Assembly: GCA_037013685.1 (NCBI GenBank)
Contig: CM072886.1
Span: 2,728,001-2,792,000 of the forward strand
Source: Acridotheres tristis
Lineage: Eukaryota; Chordata; Aves; Passeriformes; Sturnidae
Direction: 5' to 3'
Length of the DNA: 64,000 nucleotides
The notes beneath the pieces are model-generated. The model saw only the letters and a program-made list of their open reading frames with translations, made no database searches and had not been told where the DNA came from. Position 1 is the first letter of the stretch; each line of letters opens with the position of its first letter. This document shows positions 12,801 through 26,404 of the stretch, one piece after another. Both the position numbers and the translations under genes were made by a program.

Positions 12801-14356
12801 GGGTGGGATTTTCCTGGATGGTCAAGACACATAAATTTAAGACTGGAGATTAATGAACTTCTCAGTATCTGTCAGTGCATTAGGTGTTTATTCAAAGAAG
12901 ATTTAATCAATTAAACTTAATAGACCCCAGAGAGCATAAATTTCCAGCGACAGGACTGTGAATTCAGCACCTTTCTTGAGGTCCTGGGAAAGACAAGTGA
13001 ACAGCAGCACTGCAGGGGATTAAATCTCACAGTCACTACAGTAAATCCATTAAACACACCACAGAAACTCTTCAGGATAACTGCTGATTCCTATTTTGGG
13101 TTTGTTTGGGATTTAGGGTTTTGAGATTTTTTTTTAAACCATTTTTCTAGGTCTGATTATAAAGAATTTAGTGATAGAGCTGATTATTCACTTATGTCCT
13201 TGTCACCAATATCCTTAAAGTTACTGGATTATTTCTGTGCCTCCACCTCTGTCTAAATGTTCTCCAAGCCTGACATCATGAATGGACCTTCCAAGTATAA
13301 AACTGGGATTGACAAAACAATTGTCTCTGGAAAAGGCAATATTAATTTTGATCCTATCGAATATTAAAGGTGTAATTGTATTTATCATTACCCATGAGGC
13401 ATCTGAATAATGCTGAAAAATGTAGAAAATATAGGAAGGAATAGACTAAAGGAAAAAACCAAACCAACAAATTAGGAATAAAAAGAAGTGACTGACAAGG
13501 TAAAACACCTTGCATTTCTTAACAGATGCATGAATGTGAGGAAACAGTTTAAAATTTAAGGAATTTAGAATCGTACAGCAAATTGTGGCTCAGTAAAGGA
13601 AAAAAAAAACCAGTGCTGTGGGGGAAGTGGATGCCCATATCCCAAGAGACCAGCCCATCCCTGGGTAATGTATTTATCTGTTGGCCTGCTCTGAGCTCCC
13701 CCCAGCTTGTGAGCCTTTAATGCCTTTGGCTCTGCAAGCTTTTGAGGCTGGATCATGCAAACATTCATTTAAGCTCAGGTCAATAGTGCTGCAGCAGTTT
13801 ATTGACAAAGCAAGGTCTGGGTTCAGAGCCTGGGTCACCCAACACTTTGCAGCATTGCAGTGAGTTCATCCAGCTGGTGATTTGAGGATTTAAAGTGCAG
13901 GTTATGCAGATCTGCCAGGAATGACTTCACTAGCTGTCCACTCTTCTTTACCTGGAAGGAAAAAATGAAATACCAAAAATTTTGGCTTGCTGCAGACAGA
14001 GGTTTTCTTCTTTCTTATTTTAGAAAAGCTTTATCTCCATGGTGTTTGGGGTCTTTTTACATTTGTATGCATTAAAACACGCCATGAAATCCACACAAAA
14101 TCCTTTTCATGCATCTACTCCACTTGGAATCACCTTGAAGCAACAAATCCTTGCTGTTAACTGATTCAAAAGAGCAGCCCCTCATACACAGTTTTGGAAA
14201 TTCAGCACACCTTGATTCTCTATCACTCGTGTCCCCAACATCTACAGAACAACTTTTATGTGCTCCCTGCTGGAGAAACTGGAGGAAAAAGACCTAAAAA
14301 GCCCATACCAGTTCAGTGTTTCTCTTGGCTCCAGTTTGCCTGGGACTTAATAGTGA
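9887..14356. other. Intergenic DNA around the 11.2-kb CR1
   Basis: Outside the CR1 no coding or RNA gene is recognised. The frame at 11,357-11,815 minus is largely reversed CR1. Confidence 0.6.
11190..11692 (+). mobile_element. CR1 LINE 3' fragment (about 500 bp)
   Basis: Well-preserved sense CR1: GATGTGGAGCTGTTGGGATGAGTCC, CTCTGGAGCCAGGCTGGGAGAG, AGGGGCTCCAGGAGAGCTGG, CTGGCACAGGGTGCCCAGAG, CCTGGATCCCTGGAAGTGTCC, CTGCCATGGCAGGGGGTGG, ending CTCTATGATTCTGC. The 177-codon open frame over it is a non-functional by-product of the 3' region, not an intact reverse transcriptase. Confidence 0.93.
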
Positions 14357-14452
14357 CAAACACAAACACAAACCAAAAAACAACAACAACAACAAAAACA
14401 AAAAACAAAAAAACAAAAAAAAAAAACAAAAAAAAAAACAAACAAAAAAACC
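14357..14452 (+). repeat. A-rich (CAA/CAAAAA)n tract
   Basis: AACACAAACACAAACC followed by CAACAACAACAA and long A runs broken by single C. The lysine/asparagine/threonine-rich frame through it (14,194-14,760) is not a gene. Confidence 0.93.
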
Positions 14453-14585
14453 CACCTTATTTATGTAAATTCAATCAAGATCTATTTTTTTTTTTCCCCA
14501 ATCTGGACATCCTGATGCTTCATTCTTCATTACAGCATCCCTTTACTCAAGGACTGAAAACAAAACAAAGACCTGATGCTCAGGG

Positions 14586-14650
14586 ACCTGGCAGTGCTGG
14601 GTTAATGGTTGGACTCAGTGATCTCAGAAGGCTTTGCCAACCTGAGCCTG
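14586..14650 (+). mobile_element. CR1 LINE terminal fragment
   Basis: Only the last 65 bp or so of a CR1 remain: GGCAGTGCTGGGTTAATGG, TTGGACTCAGTGATCTCAGAAG, then the degenerate tail. It matches the end of the copy at 42,385-42,815. Confidence 0.75.
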
Positions 14651-15428
14651 AAAGCATGCTCACTTTATTTTTTGTTAATTTGGGCTTTTTTTTTCAATTA
14701 CATTTGCAGTTTAGAAAAGAGAGGGGGAACAAAAGATCCGAAGAGAAAAACAAATATTAATAAGGGCATAAAATAAAACAAAAGCAAACCCATTTGAATG
14801 AGAACCTGGTGCAAAACGAGGACTTTGTTCTTGATGTTGAAGTGTTTCTCACCTGCCAAGGAAGAAGCAGGTGAGCACTTAAGGGCTCTTGTAGAAGTCA
14901 AGAGAAATCTGACTCATAAATAAACATTCCTTGCCTTCCATCTCTGCACTCATTACAGCTCCCTTGCAATTAGAGAAATTCAAGAATAATCAGCTTAAAT
15001 CCCATGTTGGAATGAAATCTGGGGAAATGCTGCCCCATGTCAGGGTTTAATACCTGCAGAGGATATTAAATAGTAGGTGTTGCAGAAGAAAAAATTGATT
15101 CAAAACTGAAAGCTCATTTTTGGCTTAATTTCCCTCTTATTCTGTGCAGAGCATATATGGTAAGACTGTCCTGTAAGATGTAAAGATGGAATTTCTGACC
15201 TGAAATCCTGAAAATAGTGCCCTGCCCAGTGCTCATTGTATTCCCAGCATGCAACAGAATGAGAGGTTAGGTATTTCCAGAGCTGAAAAAATCTACAGTA
15301 GCTTCCAATTGCTTGATATAGAGTTTCCTTTTTGTCAGTGAATCGATCACTTATCATTAAAGAATCACAGAACCACAGAATAACTAGACAAATTTGCACT
15401 TCATTACAGAAGTGATGAATCTATTCCA

Positions 15429-15477
15429 AGTAAAAAAAAACAAAACAAAACAAAAAAACAAAGCAAATCAAAACAAG
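15429..15477 (+). repeat. A-rich (CAAAA)n tract
   Basis: A run followed by CAAAACAAAACAAAAAAACAAAGC. Same type as the tracts at 6.8, 14.4 and 27.3 kb. Confidence 0.85.
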
Positions 15478-17445
15478 GAGTAAGAAAATGTATAGAAATT
15501 GCTTATTTTCATGTTTCATTGATTATAAATAGTTTTTACATGTGTGACTCAACCTCCCAATTCCCCTGCTTTCATATTTTTCTACAAAATAAGGGATTTA
15601 ATTTTGTGAGTCTCCTTTTTGTCCAAAATTTTCCTTCTTTCTTCTTTCATCTAAAAAACCTGAACTGATCATTTATGCTCTTCTTACTAATCTTTGCCTT
15701 GTTTAACCTATGATCCCAGCTTTGACTTTAAGCTTTATTTTCATGTGTTAAATCTTGCAGAAGGTTCCATCAGTAAGAGAGATTTTCTCCTGTGTTTTGC
15801 ACTTCATTTCATTTCAGGCCTCAGTCAAACTCTCAGCAATCAGTGGAGGAAAGCTTTCCCCACTCCTGTGGAATGAGGGGATGCTTGGGGACATGAGTAG
15901 GGAAAGCCTCATCAACCCATTTCTCATCTCAGATCTATCATCTCTCAGAGAAAAATCTGTCACTTAACTGGTCACAAATCAACTGGGTTGACAAAAAGGA
16001 GACAAGAAAGATTTCTACCCTTGGAGTTGCTCAGAGATCCTGAGTTAGAAGGTATCAGATCCGCTCTTTTCTGAAATTACTGTGCATTTTTAAACATTTT
16101 CCCACTAGTTTGGCCCATTAGGAATGTCATGGCTTTTCATAGCTACAGCATTGGTAATGAAGATTTTCAGCTGCTAAATGACTGCTCATCCTATGCTGAT
16201 GTAACAACAGAGTTTCCTAAAAACCTCCTGATTGCTCAAATATTCAGTTACTGAATAGCTAAAAATAGCTTAGGTGCCCTCTGAAACCTCCTTTTATCTG
16301 CACACTTGTTCTCTCCTCTCTCTGTCCAAAAACTGATATTACAGTGATTTCTTTTTCTCCTCTGATCTGCTCCCAGAAGGCATATTTGCTGAATTAGAGC
16401 TACCCAGTGTTTTACAGTCTAGATCCCTTTTTGGGTTAGAAAATCCCAGATTGAAGGGGTTTGTCACAAGTTGGTGACATTTTATTGCAGTAAGATGAAA
16501 TTTTCTCCTTGTCAGACATTTTGAAGCCATGTTGTGACATCAGTACAGAATTTCCTGTATCATCCCTGGTGTCAGTTACATTTGCTAATCTGACTGGATC
16601 AGCCTGCAAATCTAAAAGATTATTTGTGATTTTCTCTTACAAAGATGTGAATATTGTGCCTGAAACGACTCCTGTTTTGTCTTTTATTTTTGCTTCTAAG
16701 AATCCTTTAAAAAAAGGTATTTTCCACTCCCCACAAACTCTTCTTCACTCAATATTACTGAAGTCATTTAATGCAGTTGTAAATATATTGCCCCCAAACT
16801 GACAGGAATGAACATAAATATTGCAGTGGGGTTTGGATCAAGCCCCTCCTTCAGTACTGGCCAAACTTTTTCTATAAAAAATGTGCTAAAACCCACAAAG
16901 ACAAACATGTACAGATGCTGGATAAAGCTGGATCTGATACTGTCAGCCAGATGATGCAGGAATAGAAACTCATTATTTCACAGAAACAGTTCTTTAAATG
17001 CTATTCATTTTGTCTTTTCTCACATTGATGTCTTAACCAGTATGGTATTACTCTTTATATTCCCTGTCTTCTGGGAAATTCCTCTTTGCTGCTGTTTATT
17101 TTAATCCCAGCTTTAACAAGCTGCTCATCTCTGGCATTCATGGGTTTAAAGCCAGAAATGCAGGTTTATTTAGTGGAACTGTGCACATCTGCAAAGCAGG
17201 AAAATTTTTTGCTTTGTTCTCAAGGGCAACATAATCTTTCAGGGAAGGTAACAATAAACAGGAGAAAGGAGATAAATTAATTTTGCTTCTAAATGTACTT
17301 GGACAAATATCAAATGTAAAATATCTGACTATAATAAGAAGTTGGTTAGATTCCATTCTATAAAAATGTACTTATTTATAAAATACTGTCAGTCAAGGAG
17401 TCTGTCTGTGAAATGACACAGCTCAAGAAATTTTTGGACAATGCT

Positions 17446-17550
17446 TTGAGGCACAGGGAGGGATTTTTGGGGTGTCTATGTAGAGCCAGGGATTGGACTC
17501 AATGATCCTTGTGGGTCCCTTCCAACTCAGGATATTCTGTGATTCCCTGA
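17446..17550 (+). mobile_element. CR1 LINE 3' fragment
   Basis: Sense CR1 tail: GAGCCAGGGATTGGACTCAATG, ATCCTTGTGGGTCCCTTCC, AACTCAGGATATTCTGTGATTCC. Same subfamily as the copy at 9,784-9,886. Confidence 0.87.
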
Positions 17551-20500
17551 TCCCAGTGGGCTGTGAATTACTCCCTACTTCCCACTTGACAGTAATGCTG
17601 TCCTGAGATCTGTCTTTCATTTTCAGCTGGCTACCAGATCTGGTCAGGAAATAGAGGATATTTTACCCTTTACCATGTAGGTCTCACAATGAAAAGGGGA
17701 AACAAATCTTTAAATGGGTCCAGTATCAAAATCTGGATTTTCCTGTGTGGACACACGAGTTGTTGATTTGTGTCCCCATAAAAAGAACAGGAATATCAGG
17801 CTTGGAAAAATTCCTTAAAAACTCTTAATCTCAGAAAAAGTATTTCTCAGTCTAAAAAAACATATTCCTCAAAAATATGGAAATTCAGAAGAGGAGAGAT
17901 TTCAACGAGCTTGAGCTCACATCTGAAATGACTTAGTGTTGGTCCCACAAGATGATTTGATTTAACCAATGTGGGTTCCATGCCCCACAACCCTGTAAAG
18001 CACCCTGAGCACATTTTGAGAGTGTAATTGCTCATGGAAAGCAGAATGGAAAGGGAGCAGGAAGAAAAGTGTCACTGCACTCTCCAGCTCTTCTTGACTT
18101 CCCCAAACTCCTGGGGAATTGCTGCAGTTTGACAGCAGGAACTGACTCTGACCTCGGTGGGATTTCTTTAAGAAAGATTTGGACAAGGAATTCTTAAATA
18201 TGAAATGATTCAGGCAATCATAAACTAGACCTTCAAAAACTGAGAAATCAGCAATATCAGCGTGAAATAACCCCACAGTTGCAGTTCTGCTTCTGTCTCT
18301 ATTCATGAGTAGGTGGTAACTGAATATCTGCAATTCTTTGTGTTCAATGAAGAAAAGAACTCCAACTTCCACTCACTTTTTTTCTCAAGAATTTCTATTT
18401 AAATATAAAAATTTTCATTTAAGTGCTTCATTTAAGATCTGAACCTCAAGAACTTGTTTAAATATGATTGGATAAAGTTTTGCTTGATGAGGCTGCAATT
18501 TGGCCTCGTACAAATAAAAATATAATTTAAAGAGAGAGATGATAAAAAAGAAGACACTTTTTTATTTCCTATACAATACACAAAAATGCTACGTGGCAAT
18601 GAAAAAGGCCATGAAAAGAATGTAGAATGAATGCAACTTATTTCTGGAGCCCCAACCCTAAATTAATTTCATTTCAATTAAAGGAGAATTTTTCGCCCAT
18701 TTTGCTCTCATTTCCCCAAAACTCCAGTTCATAAATGAGGTGATATTTAGAAGAGAGCTTTGAAATTATGTTAATGATTCCAAGTTGTATCCAAAGAGTC
18801 ACTGCAAGAATTTTACCATGAAGTGGGCACTGCCTGCTGCCTTCGTGGGATGAGGTGGAAGGAGGAGATCAAAGCTGAGCTTTAATTATTCCAAGGAATG
18901 CTGCTTGTGCATATTTTCCCTTTGCCTTTGAAGAAATTTTCAGGGGCCTGAATTTCTGCTGCTCCTGCTAGTTCAGTAAATAGTAGTAATTCAACAGAAA
19001 AATCAGAACTTGTCATTTACTCTTTCAGCCTTTTCACAAAATTAAGGTTCTCTGGAACCTAGATGAAATTCAAAAAGTTCTGATTTTAGTAGATGTTCCT
19101 GCTAGAATGATAACGAATCTGATCTGAGGGAATAAAAGTGCATTGGAAGGGGGATTCACTCCTCCAGCCTGGCTGAATTACCAACACAGGCTTCCAAATC
19201 TGCAGGAGGACTCCTGAGACTCCTGTGTGGGAAATATCAATGTTTGGTGCATTTTAAATATCCTGTAAGGCAGAGAGGAAGTTAAAAGAAAAGTGGAAAA
19301 GAAATAACAAAAGGTTGACATCTACCTACAGAATTCCAAAGCCCAATCCCATGGAAGACGCCTGCAAGGGAAGCACAGCACTGGCAGGGAATTCATTCAG
19401 GAGCAGTCCTGGTTATTAATGTTCCTATTTTCAGAAGAAAAAATTTCATTTATGGTTAAAATTTTTATATGAGATACTGGTGCTCTGGCCTGACTCTTTT
19501 TCTTATCATCTGTGAGAGGGGCAGGTGGGAAGGATGTGTTGGCATCTAGGAGAAAACAGCAAATTGGTTTTTATGCATCACAAAGTGCACAAAAAAGGAC
19601 AAGAACATATTGAAAATAAATATATACACTAACTGGAGCAATGGATATAAAATTTGGAGTATAAATGGTCTTGCAGGAAAGAAAGAATTAGACACACAAA
19701 ATTGAAAGCAATATGAAATTTTTTATTTCTTTTTATTTAAGACACCCTAAACTCTTAAAACTTGGATTCATAGTTAAAAAACACTGCATCTTTCCCTGCT
19801 TTTATTGCTTTGAGGAAAATTACCTGGAGAAAAATCATAACAAAGTTCTGAGTATTTTAAATATGCACTGACAGCTGGTTGCATTCTTCTTGCCCGGAAC
19901 AGTGGCTGCAATAATAATAGGGTGGTTCAAACTGAAAAACACAAAGGCTCAAAACTCAGGCAGTTCTCTCCTACATTTAATCAGGGTTTGTTTTGTGTGG
20001 GGGTGAGGATGGTGGTGTCAGTTTTCTTTGTCAGAAATGCTGATTTAACCCAAACAACCTAAAAGAGAATAATTCATTATGAGCAACTTTCAGCAGGAAA
20101 AATCAAGAGATGAAGGTGGGGTAAAGCTTGGTCGGAGTTAGGACAAAATGAACACCTCTTGATGAAGCCCTGGGTATTTAGACCACGTTCTAAATGGATT
20201 GAACCTGCAGAATTCACTTCCCCTGGCTTTAGGTGTCTGCAGGGGAGTCCACACTGCCTTACATAAAAATATGGATCTTAGCTCATGGTTGATGCAGCAC
20301 ATTTAAATACCTGCCTTTGCAGGGATCAATCAAGCCCCAAGTCTCAGTGACTCTCTTGATGGCATCTGCAAAGGGAATCTGAACAACTCAGTTAAATAAT
20401 TCAGATACTGACACGTGAAGTTAAACCAGCCATCCATCTTAAGGGTCTGGACTGGCATTGTCAGCTAAAGGTTCTTTATTTGAATATTCATTCACCCTTC

Positions 20501-20699
20501 TGCTTTGGAAATTCTCCTCCTAACTCTACAAGGAATGTCCCTGCAGTTATTTATGAGGAACTGAGCACACCAGTTGCTGCAATGCCATATTCAGGGGGTG
20601 AGCACCAAGTCCAACAGGAGCCAGCAGAGCATCCCTGCAGCTCTAACCCCTGGTCTGAATTAGGGAAAGGGATGCCAGCAGCTCAAGGGACTGATGTTT

Positions 20700-21172
20700 C
20701 CCCTCTAGAGAGGACATCTCTGCACTCTTATGTTGAGAGCAAGAGACACCTGGACATCCTGGAGAGAGACCGGTTAAGGGTCACAAAGGTGATTAAGGGA
20801 CTGGAGCACCTCTCCTTTGAGGAGAGAGTGAGAGTTTTGCCAGGAGAAAAGAAGGCTCAGAGGGGATTTACTAATGTGTAAAAATACCTGAAGTGAGGGT
20901 GGAAACAGAATAAATGCAGGCTCTGTTCAGTGAACCAAGACCAGAGGCTGTGGGACCAAACTGGGATGCAGGAGGTTCCCTCTGAACATCAGGGAACACT
21001 TCTTCACTGTGAGGGGGATGGAACCCTGGAATGGATTGCCCAGGGAGTTTGTGGAGTCTCCCTCTTTGGAATATTTAAAACCTGTCTGGACACAGCCCTG
21101 GGCAATATCCTGGGTGCTCCTGTTTGAGCAGGGGGGTTGGACCAGAGGATCTCCAGATTTCATTTCCAGCAT
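20700..21172 (+). mobile_element. CR1 LINE fragment (about 470 bp)
   Basis: Sense CR1: ACATCCTGGAGAGAGACCGG, GGAGCACCTCTCCTTTGAGG, GCAGGAGGTTCCCTCTGAACATC, ACTTCTTCACTGTGAGGG, GGATTGCCCAGGGAGTTTGTGG, GTTGGACCAGAGGATCTCC. The final ATTCTATG tail has been lost. The 5' limit is uncertain. Confidence 0.85.
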
Positions 21173-24100
21173 CAGCCATTATCCTGTGGCTGTGTAATAG
21201 GGGAATAATGGGAAATCAGCTAAAACCTCCCATAATGATCAGAATTTAAAACTGAATGTGTCAAGGAGATGGAAAAACTGACCTCACACGAGAACTGGAG
21301 GCAGCAGAAATGTACCAAGGGCAGCCTGGCTTCCAAGCCCCTCCAAAATTTGCAGCCCAGGAATAACAGCAAGTGGGGACTGAAAGAGGAGCTGGTCAGG
21401 CCAGGTGGGCTCAGCATGTGAGAAAATCATTTTAAGCTGCTACACCAACCCTGACACATGACATGCTGCTGTGAAATTCCCAGGGATCCCTTAAAATTTT
21501 GGGAAGCTAGTAATCATGGAAAAGGCAGTGAGACCTAAAGGGAAGACAAAGCTTCCTCAGTTCCCAGCCTCAGCTTTGGCACTTTACCTCTTGAACTTTC
21601 CTCTTTACTCTGGAGCTCTCTTTCCATGGAAAAGGAAGATGAAGGAATCTCATGGCTGTGCTAAAACTGTTGAAAGTTCAGCCTCTCTTGGAGCAATCTC
21701 CCACAGCTGACCCTTTCTTCAAATGTAAACATTTCTTCATACCTGGGACCAATAAACTCATCTTTATCTTCACAGGCAAATGTCTCTACTGATGAAAATC
21801 ACCACTTGTTAAGAATTAAGAATCAAGTTTTATTTTTTTTTTCAGGGAATGATTCTCCCAAGGCAGAAAGATTTAATCAGGCTAAAATATGGATTTTGTC
21901 AGCTTGTTTTGCTCTGAAACTCTCTGAATCCCTTTGTCTTATTCCAAGCAGATGTCTTCTACCACTGCTCATATCTTCTTTTTTTCCAAAGGTCATAAGA
22001 ATAAAAAAGTGACTCCATTTGGAATTTTTAAAAGTAACCTATATTTCCAGCTCTTATCCTGCACACCACCAGATTTTAAACATTTGTTTCCTCAGACAAA
22101 GGCTAAATCTTGAGCTAGTAATGCCTGACTTGTGTCAAAAGCCTTGTGTACATAGGTCTGAGCTAGGCAAGGCTTGATTTATCTTTCATTTACAAAAATC
22201 TGAAAAAATATTTCTGAAAAATCATGATATATAATTTAAATACAGGGCAGAGGAGTTCCAGTAGGAAGTGCACAAGGTCATAGTCTGTTAAGTGGAAATA
22301 TACACATTGTTTTGAGCATTTTAGGTGTGAAGCCTATTGGAATTCATCAAAGGGTTTCATGTTATGTGTTGGTTTTGGTTCAGAAAAAAAAAAGTAGAAA
22401 ATGTTTATAAATAGGCTATTGGTTTTTCCTTCATCAACCAGCTGACACACATGAAAGGCTGCATTTCTTGTCATCTAATTACGACACATCAGGGATAATG
22501 AAACATTTTTGAGAACTGATCCATAATTCTGCTCATGCCTTATGAAGCTGTTTCATAAAAGCCAGAAATAATCCCCTCATAAAAATAAAAGAGAAATGAC
22601 AATGTCTGAGGGGCTTTAAATGGAAAAAAAAAAAAAACACAGAAAGAAGGGCAATGAGAATGGATAACTGAGGACTTTTGGATAAATGATGGATGATAAT
22701 TCTAACACACACAAAAATAAGTTTTATTAGAAGTAAAAGTTGTTTCAGTGTCTATTAAAGTGACTAAAGGATTTTTTTTTACTTCAATTCTACAGGACAG
22801 CCATATACCTGAGGGTCTGTACCAGTGTTTCTTTTCAACTTTGCAGCTCTTGATGGTAAAGATTTCACCTGTTCCTGCCTTGTCAGCAGGGAATTGACTT
22901 GGAGAGCTTTGGAGCACGAATCAAAGCATGGCCAAAGGATGGGACAAGGGATTGCTCAGGGCACTGCTGCACTGCCAGCAGCTCTGGCTTTGTTCCTGTC
23001 ACCCAGGAGGGAGCTGAATGGGACATGAACACTGCTGCAGAGGACGTGTGTAGAGTGAAGGAATCCTTCTCCAATTAATTAATTAATCTTTGAATGTAGC
23101 CCTGCACACCCTGCTAATACAATCAGCACAGTCGCAGCATCTCTAGAAATGAAAATTGAAAAGAAAGCAAGCCAGGGGTTTTGTGTATTTAAGTAGCTGC
23201 CTTCCCTCTCAGTGAGGTGCCTGAAATCTGGTTTAATTTCAGGTTTGTTCATATTAACCACTAAGGAGGCTCAATCAGATTTTCACAGTGGTGCCAGTGC
23301 TTAAGTGAAAAGTGAAAACTGCCAGAATGCTCCTCTTGCTGTTTATTTCTAATGGAGAGTAAGGAAGCACCATCTGCTTTCTCCTATTTTCAGGCACTGC
23401 TTGATAGTGAAAAGGCTGTGTCAGCACACAGACCTTGAAGCCTAAGGGATGAGGGTGCTGGAGCTCTGCCTAGGCACTGCTTCCTGAAAAATCAGGGTCT
23501 TCTGCATCAACAAGTTGAGCACACGGAGACATAAAATTGCCTGTCACAGCATTGGGCCTCCTGCAAAACATGCTCAACTTGGCCACAAGTGCTGTCTGTG
23601 GGGCATTGATGCCAAATTTATTATGTGGTGTATATTCACTGAAGAAACTTTCTAGAATATTCTGTATTCATATTATCTTAGGCAGTAGTTTTCAGCTAAT
23701 GCACTGCACCATAACCTGACCCCCAGGTAAGTGACACCTCTCACCTGTACTATTTGATTTCCTTGAGGCTTTCAGGCAGAGTGGCTGTACTCAAGTTGTT
23801 CTTTGGGTAGAGTCCCTGGACAAGTCTAAAGACTGAACTGTGCCAGGACTCCCAAATAACCCTGGCCCAAAGGGGAGCAAAGAGAGTTACAGCAATTTAC
23901 CACATCCATCCTGGATTTCAGTGTTTGGATGCTTTCCTTGGCATCTGTGATAACACAGGTACTGCTCATTCTCTGTCATTTCCCTCACTAGTTATTCATA
24001 TGACAAAAAATCCACTGAAAACAAGATTTTTTTGTGCTGGCCCCAAGCCCATGATCTTCATCTCTGATACCACTCCTTTTTGTTTCACTATCCATTAGCC

Positions 24101-24977
24101 TTTTTTGAGGGTACCTGTGGTGACTCTCCAGTCCCACACCACACTGAACGTGCCTCTGCAAATGCATCTTCAGGAACTGTACTTAGTGTGACAAAATATT
24201 TAGAGAAGCAGTTAATTACTGATTGCTCCGAGGCTGATCCCCTTGGAAAATGAGTCCATTTGCTAATTCTCCTTTCATAATAACCAATTTCAATCAACCC
24301 TTTCCTTAGTTCATCCACTGCCTGCAGTTCTCCCAGTAGCAGCTGCTCCCAAACTGACTCAGTGAGAATCTGACCTTGGCATTTTTCCTAACAGAAAAAG
24401 TCACCCATGAATTTTTCCTCACTCCAATCAGGATTCTTTGGAGCCACACACTGTGCCTTTGCCATTGGCACAGCTCTAAGGACATGATGGTGCAATTAAT
24501 GATTCTTTTTTCCTAATAATCCCTCTCCAAACAATGTCTGTGTTTCCCCCTGCTGACACCTTTCCCCCCCAATAATCCTATTTTCATGTCTCTAGTCCTG
24601 ATCCTCTGTGAGCTCCACATCATCTGTGCTCAGTGGTATTACACATTTTCTTATCTGTTCACATGTAAATGTTTCTGTAGATGACATGGCAGAAAGGGAG
24701 TCAATAAGTTGGGAAGAAGACATGGAAAATACAAGTAGAGTTAGGGCAGTTCCATGATTTAAGAGTTCAGTTCAGATGCTCAAAATAGATTCAGAGTTAC
24801 AGGCAGAGACCAGGATGGAAACAGATGCTTCTTTAGGACTTTCAGAACCACTTAAATGGGATTTAAACGCTTCAGCTCTCTTAGTAAATCACAAAGTTTT
24901 ACTTGAGAAATGTTTGGGAACATGGGATGGGTGGATTGAATACTTTGTGAACTCCTCTGTTAGAAGATCAGAACTGA

Positions 24978-25181
24978 AGGAATTCTCTCCTGTGAGGGTG
25001 GGACGCTGGCACAGGGTGTCCAGGGAAGCTGGGGCTGCCCCTGGATCCCTGGAAGTGTCCAAGGCCAGGCTGGACAGGGCTTGGAGCACCTGGGACAGTG
25101 GGAGGTGTCCCTGCCCATGGCAGGGGGTGGGACTGGGTGATTTTAAGGTCCCTTCCAACCCAAACCATTCAGGGATTCTTT
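24978..25181 (+). mobile_element. CR1 LINE 3' fragment
   Basis: Sense CR1: AGGAATTCTCTCCTGTGAGGG, CCCTGGATCCCTGGAAGTG, GGACAGGGCTTGGAGCACC, AAGGTCCCTTCCAACCCAAACC. Overlapping open frames on both strands (to about 149 codons) arise from this element and its flank. Confidence 0.92.
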
Positions 25182-25600
25182 CAATCTATATCTTCACTCA
25201 CCTCAGGTTTAGTCATTTAGTCTAACCTCATGATCAAACTCCTTCACAACCAGTGGAAAGACACAGATTTCCCTTTAGAAATTTATTTTGCTAAAAACAT
25301 CTGTCCCTCTCTCGGATTTCCCAGGGAGTTTACATGACTGGCTTAATTTCCAATAGCTAAAACCAGGTGGGTTGAATCCTATTTTCCATACCAGTCCTGT
25401 GGTTGCTTTCAGCCACTGAAAACTGGCCTTAGAGGTCAGATTTCATCTTCCAGTCTTTTTTTTCTGACTTGACTAAGTATTTCAGTAAACCCAACAGATT
25501 TGCATCAAGCACATAAACACATAACATTTTTTATTCCATACAAATGCTAAAGGTAAAGCAGGCCATGTCTAAAATGGGAAATGTTAGAGTTTAAATTTAA

Positions 25601-25662
25601 CCGTAGAATCATAGTCATCAAATAATTTATATTGAAAAGACCTCTAAGATCATCAATATACA
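25601..25662 (-). mobile_element. Possible CR1 LINE terminal remnant
   Basis: CCGTAGAATCATAGTCATCAA and AAAAGACCTCTAAGATCATC on the plus strand resemble the reversed terminal 60 bp of a CR1. It is short and decayed. Confidence 0.55.
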
Positions 25663-26330
25663 AATTTTACAATTTTCTGAAAAAAAAGGTACGACAAAAA
25701 TATTATTGTCCAGAAAGTGATGTTTGCTGATAGGATTTTTTTACTGCTAATGTACAAAGATGGGAGCTTTGTCACTGAGTGAAAATGAGTTTTTAATGTG
25801 GAACGACATCACTGCCTAAGGCTGGGTTATGTTCAATTACAGATATAATGGAGAAGTTTCAGTGACTCAGGCAATGATTTCACACAGTCCTCGTACAACT
25901 GAGGAGAGTTTTGGCCACTGATTTCACAATCCAGTCTGGGAGATACTGGATTTTTTTTCTATTTTTCTGGTGAGACTGTGCTGTGACTGAAACTTTCTCA
26001 TTACTCATCCGTTTAGCATCAAGATGCCTTGACAGGCACTCAGGCTGACAACAGAAACTCTCCCTCAAATCACTGGAAAACAAAAATAAGGAGAACCAAG
26101 ACACTCCTTTAAAAGGAAAAGAACCCAAATCAACAAAACCAAATAACCAAACAACCATGCACCTTAAATCGATAAAGATCTCTCTCTAAATAATTGTTCT
26201 GGACACTTTTACTTCAATTTCAAAGCCCCCTATAACTGCGAATAGTTTCAATTATGACTTTAATATCATTTTTCCTACTGTAAAGATGGGCAACTAGAAG
26301 GAAAAAGAGCCAAGCCCTGCCAAAGGTTAT

Positions 26331-26404
26331 ACAAGGTCCCTGTGGCAAATTAAAGAATTAAACAAGGTCCCTGTGACAAATTAGAGAATTAAACAAGGTC
26401 CCTT
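26331..26404 (+). repeat. 31-bp tandem repeat, 2.4 copies
   Basis: ACAAGGTCCCTGTGRCAAAT plus TARAGAATTAA starts at 26,331, 26,362 and (partial) 26,393, giving a period of 31. The two full copies differ at a few bases. Confidence 0.9.

Larger units (their letters stand above)
14651..20699. other. Intergenic DNA, nothing recognised
   Basis: Holds one CR1 tail (17.4 kb) and one A-rich tract (15.4 kb). The frame at 17,962-18,372 minus (136 codons) lacks recognisable motifs. Confidence 0.6.

Noticed and set aside
14194..14760. 188-codon lysine/asparagine-rich frame
   Set aside because: It spans an A-rich low-complexity tract and a CR1 tail. No protein family resemblance.
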